A stretch of DNA of 14,397 nt from positions 14,026 through 28,422 of the forward strand of contig NZ_DHXT01000085.1 in NCBI RefSeq assembly GCF_002413825.1. The letters run 5' to 3'. Source of the DNA: Rhodoferax sp. UBA5149. GTDB taxonomy: Bacteria > Pseudomonadota > Gammaproteobacteria > Burkholderiales > Burkholderiaceae_C. Shown here one piece after another: positions 7,719 to 14,397 of this stretch; positions within the stretch are counted from its first letter, which is position 1, and every line of letters begins with the position of its first letter. A program made the translations under genes and the position numbers. The notes under the pieces were generated by a model. The model searched no databases. It was not told where the DNA came from and worked only from the letters and a program-made list of their open reading frames with translations.

Positions 7719-8133
7719 TTTTACCCTCGCCGCCGGCTTGGCCGTCGGCACCGAAGGACATGACGTCGATCTCACCCTTGACGCCGGGGTTGATGTAGAC
7801 ATAAGGCTTGCCCCAGGGGTCATTGGGCAGCAAATCCAGGTAGGACTTCCAGTTCGGCGGCACCGGGGCGATGGTCGGCTTGGTGAGCAGTGCCTGCAAG
7901 CCCTGCTCGGCCGTCGGGTAGCGCTGGTTGTCCAGTCGGTAGAGTTTGAGCGCCTGCATCAGGTTGTTGACGTCGGTCTTGGCCGCCGTCACCCGCGCGT
8001 CGTCGGCGCGGTCCAGCACGTTGGGCACGATCAAGGCCGCGAGCACCCCGATGATCAACAGCACCACCATGAGTTCGATCAGGGTAAAGCCGCTCTGAAC
8101 CCGGCGGCGCAAGGTGGAAAAATTTGTTTTCAT
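7690..8133 (-). CDS. gspG: GspG, type II secretion major pseudopilin
   Basis: 147 aa. Prepilin motif QSG|FTLIELMVVLLIIGVLAALIVPN at residues 13-36, with Glu at mature position 5. The family signatures YPTAEQGLQALL, LPNDPWGKPYVY and the calcium-loop region SFGADGQAGGEGKNADIGSW near the C-terminus are all present. GspG polymerises into the periplasmic pseudopilus that pushes substrates through GspD. It is the first gene of the minus-strand gsp run and so lies closest to the operon promoter. The ATG at 8133 gives the usual short basic leader (MKTNFSTLRRR); a TTG at 8142 would add three residues. No convincing ribosome site is seen before either start. Confidence 0.97.
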   Translation of the reverse strand: MKTNFSTLRRRVQSGFTLIELMVVLLIIGVLAALIVPNVLDRADDARVTAAKTDVNNLMQALKLYRLDNQRYPTAEQGLQALLTKPTIAPVPPNWKSYLDLLPNDPWGKPYVYINPGVKGEIDVMSFGADGQAGGEGKNADIGSWQP

Positions 8134-8146
8134 GGCGGGCAATCAC

Positions 8147-8174
8147 TTTAGATCTGGTTCCCTTCAATGATAAT
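8147..8174 (+). promoter_or_regulatory. Possible gspC promoter in the gspG/gspC divergent region
   Basis: The start codons of gspG and gspC are separated by 47 bp (8134-8180), which must hold or border the promoters of both directions. On the plus strand TTTAGA (8147-8152) and GATAAT (8169-8174), 16 nt apart, resemble -35 and -10 boxes (4 of 6 and 5 of 6 matches). Transcription would start at about the gspC ATG itself. On the minus strand a TTGAAG is visible, but no good -10 box follows it. This is weak pattern evidence only. Confidence 0.25.
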
Positions 8175-8180
8175 CGACCC

Positions 8181-8633
8181 ATGAAGACCCCATCACGCTC
8201 CCTCTGGTGGCTGCGCATTGCCACTTTTTTGCTGGCCGCCCTGGCCGCCGCCAGTGCCACCTATTGGGTGCTGAAGTTGATGGCCGTCGCTCCTCCCAGC
8301 CAGCACGCCGCCGTGGTTTTTTCTGCCCCGCCCGCGGCTGACCCGCTGGTGGTGGCGCGCTTGCTGGGTGGTGGCAAGACGGGCGTGGTGGCGGCGCTGG
8401 TGGACAGTGCCGCCAGTCGCTTCAAACTGATTGGCGTGGTGGCCAATCGGGCCAAAGGGGGTTACGCCCTGATTTCCATCGACGGCAAACCGGCCAAACC
8501 TTATCGGGTCGGCGCTGCGGTGAACGACGCCCTGGTGCTGCATTCGGTCGCTCCGCGCAGCGCGGCCCTGGCCGCCAGCCGTGACGCGCCGGTGTCATTC
8601 ACGCTGGAGCTGCCAAAGCTCGGCCCGCCGTAA
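8181..8633 (+). CDS. gspC: GspC-like type II secretion protein (short form, HR domain only)
   Basis: 150 aa. A short cytoplasmic leader, one membrane segment (about residues 12-34, RIATFLLAALAAASATYWVLKL), a Pro/Ala-rich spacer (about 36-54), then a homology-region (HR) domain (about 55-125). The HR domain includes RFKLIGVVANRAKGGYALISIDGKPAKPYRVG, the part of GspC that binds the N0 domain of the secretin (quoted here only as positions 80-111 with key blocks FKLIGVV and GYALISIDG). The C-terminal PDZ or coiled-coil domain of classical GspC is missing. It is divergent from the gsp operon, 47 bp from gspG. The frame opens at 8124, but the first ATG there overlaps gspG; ATG 8181 gives a normal membrane-anchor leader. 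No ribosome site is visible upstream, so leaderless translation is possible. The short form may also be named T2SS protein N in databases. Confidence 0.88.
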   Translation: MKTPSRSLWWLRIATFLLAALAAASATYWVLKLMAVAPPSQHAAVVFSAPPAADPLVVARLLGGGKTGVVAALVDSAASRFKLIGVVANRAKGGYALISIDGKPAKPYRVGAAVNDALVLHSVAPRSAALAASRDAPVSFTLELPKLGPP

Positions 8634-8649
8634 GCCCGGTGCGGGCTTA
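8631..8649. terminator. Hairpin joining two convergent stop codons, probable bidirectional terminator
   Basis: The sequence TAAGCCCGGTGCGGGCTTA forms an 8-bp perfect stem with a 3-nt loop (GTG). Its first three bases are the gspC stop TAA and its last three are, on the minus strand, the TAA stop of the GGDEF-EAL gene. It is G+C-rich in the middle and lies exactly between two converging genes. Neither side is followed by a clear run of T, so termination efficiency is uncertain. Confidence 0.5.
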
Positions 8650-11256
8650 TCCAGGCCGTGATGGCGGCGTTGATGCCTGCGCCGCCATCCACTGAATCAG
8701 CGCGGGCAGCGCCAGCGGTTGGCTGAACAGATAGCCCTGCCCCTTGTTGCAGCGCAGCGCCCGCATCATGTCGGCTTGCCCGCTGGTCTCGATGCCCTCG
8801 GCCACGGTGGCCATGCCCAGTGTTTCCGCCACCAGGATGGTGGCTTCGATCAGCACCCGGTGGTAGTCGCTGGTCTGCGCCATGCTGACAAAGGAGCGGT
8901 CAATCTTGACGGTGTCGACCGGCAGCTCATGCAGACAGGACAAGGATGAGTAGCCGGTGCCAAAGTCATCCAGCGCCAGGGTCACGCCGAGCGACTTGAG
9001 CTCGCGCAACCTGGTTTTCACAACGGCGTCCTGGGCGGCCAGGCTCTCGGTCACTTCGAGTTGAAGCTGTGCCGCCGCCATGCCACTGGCACGCAGCACG
9101 TCGCGCACATGGCTGATCAGGGCCGGTTCACGCAGCTGCGCGCGGGACAGGTTGACCGACACCGAGCGTGGGGCACGCTCGCCCAGCACGGCTTGCAGAT
9201 GCGCGAACCCGGCACAGGCGGTTCGCAGGACAAAGTGGCCGATCGGCTCAATCAGGCCGCAAGCCTCGGCCACCGGTATGAACTCAACCGGTGACACCAG
9301 GCCGCGCAGTGGATGGCGCCAGCGCACCAGCGCCTCCATGCCTGCCAGCGCACCGCTCGCCAGGTCGACCAGCGGCTGGTACACCACAAACAGCTCCTCC
9401 TGCGTCAAGGCCCGGCGCAAGTCAGCCTCCAGCACCACATCATCGCGCACGCGCTTGTGCATGGCGGGTTCGAACAGGGCATAGCGTGCGCGCCCGTTGC
9501 GCTTGGCCTCGTACATGGCAATGTCGGCGTCGCGCAGCACGGCTTCGACGTCACCGGCGGCATGCGTTGAGGTCACGATGCCAATGCTGACGCTGGAGTT
9601 GATCGTGTGGGGCCCGATCACATAGGGTTGCGCCAGCACCTCCAGCAGGCGGGACGCCACGACTTCGGCATCCAGGTCGCCCCGAATGTCATCCAGCACC
9701 ACGACGAATTCATCGCCGCCGATGCGCGCGGCGAGCTGGCCGAAGTCGCTGCTTTGGGTATAGGCATCGCCGGGTCGCAAACTCTGCTGCAGGCGTTGCG
9801 CAATCTGGCGCAGCAGCGCATCGCCCACGCTGTGCCCCAGGGTGTCGTTGACCTGCTTGAATCGGTCAAAATCCATGAACAGAACCGCAAAGTTGTAACC
9901 CGCTTCGGCCTGTGCCCGGCTGATCGCGTCACGCACGCGTTCCATCACCACGGCGCGGTTGGGCATCTGGGTCAGGGTGTCGGTTCGGGCATTTTCACGC
10001 AGCTGCTGTTCCAGTAATTTTTGGGCATTGACGTCAAGGCAGACGCCCGCCATGCGCAGCGACCTTCCGTCCGGACTGCGGTTCACCACGGTGCCGCTGA
10101 ACATCATCCAGAACCAGTGGCCGCGACCGTGTCGCAGGCGAATTTCCATCCGGCTCTGGATCCCGGTGTTGGCCATTTGCGCCTTGATGAAGGACAACCA
10201 GGCCGACGCATCGTCCGGGTGAATGTGCCGCCCCCAGATCTCCGACGTCATTTCGAGATCGCCACGCCGGTAGCCAAAAAACTCCAGCAAGCGGTCATTG
10301 CAGGTCATTTCGTCGGTGACGAAGTTCCATTGCCAGGTGCCCAGACCGGCGCCATCCACCGCCAAGCTCAGCAACTGTTGCTGGACGCGCTGTTCGGTCA
10401 CGTCGATCATCGACAACACCACGCCAGCAAGCTCTCCCTGCGCGTCTCGCAAGGGTTCGGTATTCACCGTCAACCAGCGCAGGTCACCGCTGGGCCGGAT
10501 GTGACCCAGCAACTCACCCCGCAGACCCTTGCCGCTGCGCAAAGTACGCGCCGTGGGCAGCTTGTGGGCCGGGTAGGGCGTCAGGTCATCGCGCACGCTG
10601 CTGGCGGCCACCGACGCCCAGTCGACGTCCATCAACTGGTCACGGCTCATCCCCGATATCTCGCAGGCGGACGGGTTGCAATCCAGCACCGCGCCTGTTT
10701 TTGACTGCACGATCACGCCCACCGGGAGCGCGCTGAACACCGCCGCCATTTTCTGGCGCTGATTGACCCGCTCCGTGATGTCCAGCGCCAGCACCAGAAA
10801 GCCGGACAGCTGGTCATGCGCATCGTGACTGGGTTGATACTCCACATTCAGCCAGATGTTTTGACCTTGATGACCGGTGATCAGGATCTCCATCTTGACA
10901 CTCAGGCCACGATCCAGCTCTTCACTCAAGAGCGCCATTTCCTGCGCGTCGTTACCTTGCGATGCGACGAAACTTGTCAGCCGTTTCCCCTCGGCTTGCG
11001 ACAGGGTCAAGCCCAGGCCTTTCAAGGCAGACTGGTTGGCCCAGAGGATGGTGCGATCAGGCGTGGTGGTGACGACCCAATTGCTGGTGCGCTCGGCCAC
11101 CAGCGCCAAAACGTCCATGGCCGGCGCCTGTGTGGCCAGCGCTGGCGGGCTGGCGGGTTCGCGCAAGCTCTCGGTCGCTGGCTCATCAATGTGACCCGCG
11201 TGCGCTCCAAACCCGCGGCGCCAGCGGGCCCTGAGTCGCTGAAATAGTTCACGCAT
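8647..11256 (-). CDS. PAS-PAS-PAS-GGDEF-EAL cyclic-di-GMP signalling protein
   Basis: 869 aa with no membrane segment or signal peptide, so probably cytoplasmic. Three PAS domains lie at about 48-163, 165-290 and 295-417 (the last has the HIHPDD pattern). The GGDEF domain (about 422-590) keeps GGDEF at 513-517. The EAL domain (about 605-855) keeps EAL at 641-643, N702, E734 in VTES, DDFGTGYS with D763/D764, K784 in KIDRS, E820 in AEGIET and Q840 in GQGY. Both diguanylate cyclase and phosphodiesterase activities are therefore possible; which dominates cannot be read from sequence. The RxxD inhibitory site five residues before GGDEF is absent (DFGQ instead). The PAS domains probably sense a small ligand, redox state or oxygen, but no ligand residue is certain. 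The start ATG 11256 has GGGGG 8 nt upstream, while a perfect GGAGGT lies 22 nt upstream. It converges on gspC and lies 83 bp after rpe on the same strand. Confidence 0.95.
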   Translation of the reverse strand: MRELFQRLRARWRRGFGAHAGHIDEPATESLREPASPPALATQAPAMDVLALVAERTSNWVVTTTPDRTILWANQSALKGLGLTLSQAEGKRLTSFVASQGNDAQEMALLSEELDRGLSVKMEILITGHQGQNIWLNVEYQPSHDAHDQLSGFLVLALDITERVNQRQKMAAVFSALPVGVIVQSKTGAVLDCNPSACEISGMSRDQLMDVDWASVAASSVRDDLTPYPAHKLPTARTLRSGKGLRGELLGHIRPSGDLRWLTVNTEPLRDAQGELAGVVLSMIDVTEQRVQQQLLSLAVDGAGLGTWQWNFVTDEMTCNDRLLEFFGYRRGDLEMTSEIWGRHIHPDDASAWLSFIKAQMANTGIQSRMEIRLRHGRGHWFWMMFSGTVVNRSPDGRSLRMAGVCLDVNAQKLLEQQLRENARTDTLTQMPNRAVVMERVRDAISRAQAEAGYNFAVLFMDFDRFKQVNDTLGHSVGDALLRQIAQRLQQSLRPGDAYTQSSDFGQLAARIGGDEFVVVLDDIRGDLDAEVVASRLLEVLAQPYVIGPHTINSSVSIGIVTSTHAAGDVEAVLRDADIAMYEAKRNGRARYALFEPAMHKRVRDDVVLEADLRRALTQEELFVVYQPLVDLASGALAGMEALVRWRHPLRGLVSPVEFIPVAEACGLIEPIGHFVLRTACAGFAHLQAVLGERAPRSVSVNLSRAQLREPALISHVRDVLRASGMAAAQLQLEVTESLAAQDAVVKTRLRELKSLGVTLALDDFGTGYSSLSCLHELPVDTVKIDRSFVSMAQTSDYHRVLIEATILVAETLGMATVAEGIETSGQADMMRALRCNKGQGYLFSQPLALPALIQWMAAQASTPPSRPG

Positions 11257-11278
11257 GCGTACGGCCCCCGAAAGCCTT

Positions 11279-11284
11279 ACCTCC
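11279..11284 (-). promoter_or_regulatory. Displaced consensus ribosome-binding site before the GGDEF-EAL gene
   Basis: On the minus strand this reads GGAGGT, a full anti-16S match, but it is 22 nt before the ATG at 11256 and no ATG, GTG or TTG in any frame sits at the usual 5-10 nt distance. Either a weaker GGGGG nearer the start is used, or the intervening leader folds so as to shorten the distance. Confidence 0.3.
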
Positions 11285-11316
11285 GCTTGTGTCGGATGAA
11301 GAGGTGCATGCTAACC

Positions 11317-11339
11317 GAAGGCCGCGACGCGGGGCCCTT
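11317..11339 (-). terminator. Possible hairpin just downstream of rpe
   Basis: Immediately after the rpe stop the minus strand can form AAGG/CCTT plus CCGC/GCGG stems around a GTC loop, with a 3-nt bulge. There is no following T run, so this is at best a weak terminator or attenuator ahead of the GGDEF-EAL gene. Confidence 0.25.
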
Positions 11340-12014
<675 letters not shown>

Positions 12015-12101
12015 GGCCAGAGTTTAATCAGTTGGGGACAGCGCTGGCCCTTGGCGTGTGGCGGCGGTCTGTCCCGCAAGGTTTCAGGATAGCATTGCAG
12101 T
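12015..12101. promoter_or_regulatory. Divergent rpe/apaG intergenic region with a 7-bp inverted repeat
   Basis: This 87-bp gap separates two divergent start codons and must supply promoters in both directions. I see no good -35/-10 pair for either. It contains the perfect inverted repeat GGGACAG (12035-12041) and CTGTCCC (12069-12075) with 27 bp between. A 7-bp match of this type can occur by chance in such a space, so an operator role is only a guess. Confidence 0.3.
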
Positions 12102-12494
12102 ATGTCCAAGTATCAATTTCGCGTTGAAGTCGCGCCCCGCTATCTGGCCGAGCAATCGGCACCGGAGCAGGGGCTGTATGTGTTTTCGTACACTGTCACC
12201 ATCACCAATGTCGGCCAGGTAGGCGCGCAACTGATCGCGCGCACCTGGAACGTGAATGACGCCAATGGCCACACCGAACGCGTCAAGGGGCTGGGCGTGG
12301 TGGGGCAGCAGCCGCTGCTCAAACCAGGTAAGGCCTTTGAATACACCAGCGGCACGCGTCTGCGCACCCCCACCGGCACCATGCACGGCAGCTTCTTCTG
12401 CGTCGCGGAAGACGGTGAAAAATTTGACGCCGACGTCCCCATGTTCGTGCTGGACGCCCTGAGCGCGGGCGGCGGCACGCGCACCCTGCATTGA
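12102..12494 (+). CDS. apaG: ApaG protein (ApaG-domain, Co2+/Mg2+ efflux-associated)
   Basis: 130 aa. A single immunoglobulin-like ApaG domain fills the protein: VFSYTVTITNVGQVGAQLIARTW (split here as strands around residues 27-49), VKGLGVVGQQPLLKPGKAFEYTSGTRLRTPTGTMHGSF around 61-98, which is the family signature region, and VPMFVLDAL near the end. ApaG was linked genetically to cobalt/magnesium resistance in enterobacteria, but its biochemical role is not settled. AGGA lies 12 nt before the ATG. A gene for a large membrane protein starts only 11 nt after its stop, so the two are likely co-transcribed. Confidence 0.96.
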   Translation: MSKYQFRVEVAPRYLAEQSAPEQGLYVFSYTVTITNVGQVGAQLIARTWNVNDANGHTERVKGLGVVGQQPLLKPGKAFEYTSGTRLRTPTGTMHGSFFCVAEDGEKFDADVPMFVLDALSAGGGTRTLH

Positions 12495-12505
12495 CGCGGC
12501 GCCGC

Positions 12506-14397
12506 ATGAGACCGCTGCGCGATCTGCCGGAACTGCTGGAGGCGTTGAACCCTCAGGCCCAATTGGTAGAACGGCACTTGTGGTTGATTGCGTTGTTCGA
12601 ATGGCTGCGCGGCGACTGCCGTTCGGTGCCGGCGGCGCTGGCGCGGCTTGGGCTGTTGCTGGACGCCGTGTCAGCGCGCCCCGAGGTCGAAGTGCGCTGG
12701 CGTGCCTGGTGGCAGGCCCTGGTGGACAGCATTGACGGCACCACCCTGCTGGCCGACTACGGGTTTGCGTCGCGCAGTGCCTTTATTAACGAATTTTTCG
12801 AACGTGTTCGGCTGAAACTGTTGCCCTGCACGCCCGAAACGCTGGACGCCTCGACGCTGTTCTCCCTGGTGCTGTCCAACGGCTTTGATGCCCAGTGGCT
12901 GGCGGCACTCGACGACATCACGCTGGCGCGCATCCAGGTATTGCTGCAGCCGCCAGCGTCGCCGCCAACGGCGGACGATGCGCGGCCCGCCCTCTCGCAG
13001 TGGCAGGGCACGGTGCTGGAGGCGCTCACTTTTTGCACCAGCCAGGTCAGCGCGGCCGGCTTCGCCCCCGAGTTGCGCCTGCGTATGAGTGCGCCGGCGC
13101 GCGAGGCCGGCCCTTTTCATTGCCTGGTGCGCGACTTTGAAACCCTGCGCGACATCTATCTGGCGGCACCGGAACTCGACAGCGAGGAACGCCAGGCGGC
13201 GCTGCAACAGTTTCGCGAACGGCTCGAAGCCTGTCGCAGCGCGGCGGCCACGGTCTACACCCATCTGGACGCGCATGGCATCTCCGTCAACCTGGTGTTT
13301 CAGCTGCGCCAGCTGCGCGAACGGGTGCTGCGCATCCGTGCCCTGCTGGACTGCCTGATGTCGGCTCACCCGGCCGCCAGCACCGCGCGGCTGCTGTCGC
13401 ACCTGGTGACTGTCGGCCAGGAGCGGCGCAGCCTGCGCGCCCTCATTGCCTCCAACTCCTCCATGCTGGCGGCCAAGGTCGCCGAGCGCAGCTCCGAGAC
13501 CGGCGAGCACTACATTACCCGCACGCCGACGGAATACCGCGACATGCTGCGCCAGGCGGCGGGTGGCGGCGCACTGACCGCCGTGACCACTTGGCTGAAG
13601 TTCCTGGTGATGGCCGTCGGGCTGTCGGCGTTCTGGGGCGGTTTTTGGGCCGGCGTGGCTTATGCGGGAAGCTTTGTCGTCATGCAGTTGCTGCACTTCA
13701 CGCTGGCCACCAAGCAACCGGCCATGACGGCCCCCGCCATGGCGGCCAAGCTCAAGGACCTCAGCGATCCTTTCGCGCTGGACACCTTTGCCGACGAGGT
13801 CACGCACCTGGTGCGCTCACAGGTGGCGGCGGTGCTGGGCAATGTGCTGATGGTGTTCCCGGTGGTGCTGCTGATTTCAGTCACCCTGCAGATGCTCACC
13901 GGCCACCCGATGATTGACGCCAAGGAAGCGGAACACGTTTTCCACTCGCTCACACTGCTGGGACCCAGCGTCCTGTTTGCTGCTTTCACCGGCGTGCTGC
14001 TGTTTGCGTCGAGCATCATCGCCGGCTGGGCCGAGAACTGGTTTGTGCTGCACCGGCTCGATTCCGCCATGCGCTACAACCCGCGCATCACCGCCCTGCT
14101 GGGGGTGGCGCGGGCGCAGCGCTGGGCCGGCTTCACACGCGCCAATATTTCAGGCTTCGCCTCCAATATCTCACTGGGGTTCATGCTGGGGCTGATCCCG
14201 CCGTTTGCCGCCTTTTTTGGACTGGGGCTGGATGTGCGCCACGTCACCCTGTCGGCCGGGCAACTGGGCGCGGCATGCGCGGCACTGGGCTGGGACGTGG
14301 TGCGTGAGCCGGCGCTGTGGTGGAGCGTGGCGGCCCTGCCCGTGATCGGCGCCTTGAACCTGGGCGTGAGTTTTTACATGGCTTTCCGGCTGGCCTT
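12506..14397 (+). CDS. 'Site-specific recombinase' (Gcr-like) family membrane protein, runs off right edge
   Basis: The frame is open from ATG 12506 to the window end (630 codons), so the C-terminus is missing. Residues 1-350 form a largely helical soluble part with conserved-looking blocks such as VNLVFQLRQLRERVLRIRALL (around 261-281) and EHYITRTPTEYRDML (334-348). This is followed by GGGALTAVTTWLKF and several hydrophobic segments at about 361-381, 384-400, 441-462, 487-508, 552-573 and 605-628. This matches a family annotated as site-specific recombinase after a gonococcal gene (Gcr). I see none of the catalytic signatures of tyrosine, serine or DDE recombinases, and the protein is plainly an inner-membrane protein, so the family name may mislead. 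It starts 11 nt after the apaG stop, suggesting an operon with apaG. No strong ribosome site is visible. Confidence 0.85.
   Translation, partial: MRPLRDLPELLEALNPQAQLVERHLWLIALFEWLRGDCRSVPAALARLGLLLDAVSARPEVEVRWRAWWQALVDSIDGTTLLADYGFASRSAFINEFFERVRLKLLPCTPETLDASTLFSLVLSNGFDAQWLAALDDITLARIQVLLQPPASPPTADDARPALSQWQGTVLEALTFCTSQVSAAGFAPELRLRMSAPAREAGPFHCLVRDFETLRDIYLAAPELDSEERQAALQQFRERLEACRSAAATVYTHLDAHGISVNLVFQLRQLRERVLRIRALLDCLMSAHPAASTARLLSHLVTVGQERRSLRALIASNSSMLAAKVAERSSETGEHYITRTPTEYRDMLRQAAGGGALTAVTTWLKFLVMAVGLSAFWGGFWAGVAYAGSFVVMQLLHFTLATKQPAMTAPAMAAKLKDLSDPFALDTFADEVTHLVRSQVAAVLGNVLMVFPVVLLISVTLQMLTGHPMIDAKEAEHVFHSLTLLGPSVLFAAFTGVLLFASSIIAGWAENWFVLHRLDSAMRYNPRITALLGVARAQRWAGFTRANISGFASNISLGFMLGLIPPFAAFFGLGLDVRHVTLSAGQLGAACAALGWDVVREPALWWSVAALPVIGALNLGVSFYMAFRLA

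Noticed and set aside
7719..7823. 35-residue N-terminal extension of gspH
   Set aside because: It lies inside gspG, is low-complexity, and a start with an adjacent GAGGGT exists at 7718.
8124..8180. 19-residue N-terminal extension of gspC
   Set aside because: It would overlap the gspG start and place charged, unrelated residues before the membrane anchor; ATG 8181 fits better, though this is not proven.
12035..12052. Possible third copy of the gspD/gspL repeat (AGCGCTGGCCCTT)
   Set aside because: Only a short block resembles the repeat; the palindromic arm and the GTAGCTCCCG block are missing.
12671..13807. 378-codon open frame on the minus strand opposite the recombinase-family gene
   Set aside because: The plus-strand frame is continuous from 12506 to the window end with membrane segments and family motifs; the antisense product has neither.

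Overview
The window is GC-rich DNA from a betaproteobacterium, most likely Burkholderiales, family Comamonadaceae (Rhodoferax/Polaromonas/Acidovorax-like). I infer this from the protein sequences, the type II secretion gene order gspG-H-I-J-K-L-M-N-D-E with gspC divergent, and the neighbouring rpe/apaG pair. No database search was possible.

Layout. Bases 1-8133 (minus strand) carry a type II secretion (T2SS) operon, read right to left: gspG (major pseudopilin), gspH, gspI, gspJ (minor pseudopilins), gspK (pilus-tip pseudopilin), gspL and gspM (inner-membrane platform), gspN, gspD (outer-membrane secretin) and the first 137 codons of gspE (assembly ATPase), which runs off the left edge. Most junctions overlap by 1-29 nt or are only a few bases apart, so the run looks like one translationally coupled transcript. 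A short gspC-like gene (8181-8633, plus strand) starts 47 bp away in the opposite direction and completes the connection between platform and secretin. gspF and gspO are not in the window.

Bases 8647-11256 (minus strand) encode a soluble 869-aa PAS-PAS-PAS-GGDEF-EAL protein whose cyclic-di-GMP synthesis and hydrolysis motifs both look intact. It converges on gspC, and the two TAA stop codons form the two ends of one perfect hairpin. Next come rpe (ribulose-phosphate 3-epimerase, minus strand), and divergently apaG followed 11 nt later by a large membrane protein of the so-called 'site-specific recombinase' (Gcr-like) family, which runs off the right edge.

The gene content is mostly conserved housekeeping and secretion genes; I see no tRNA, rRNA, CRISPR array, transposase or phage gene and no evidence of a wholly new system. 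The most unusual signal is a pair of diverged copies (36 of 50 aligned positions identical) of a roughly 50-bp palindrome-containing repeat. They lie in frame and in opposite orientations inside two T2SS genes: one encodes the hydrophobic core of the GspD signal peptide, the other part of the periplasmic domain of GspL. This resembles an intergenic repeat I associate with Comamonadaceae genomes, apparently domesticated as coding sequence.
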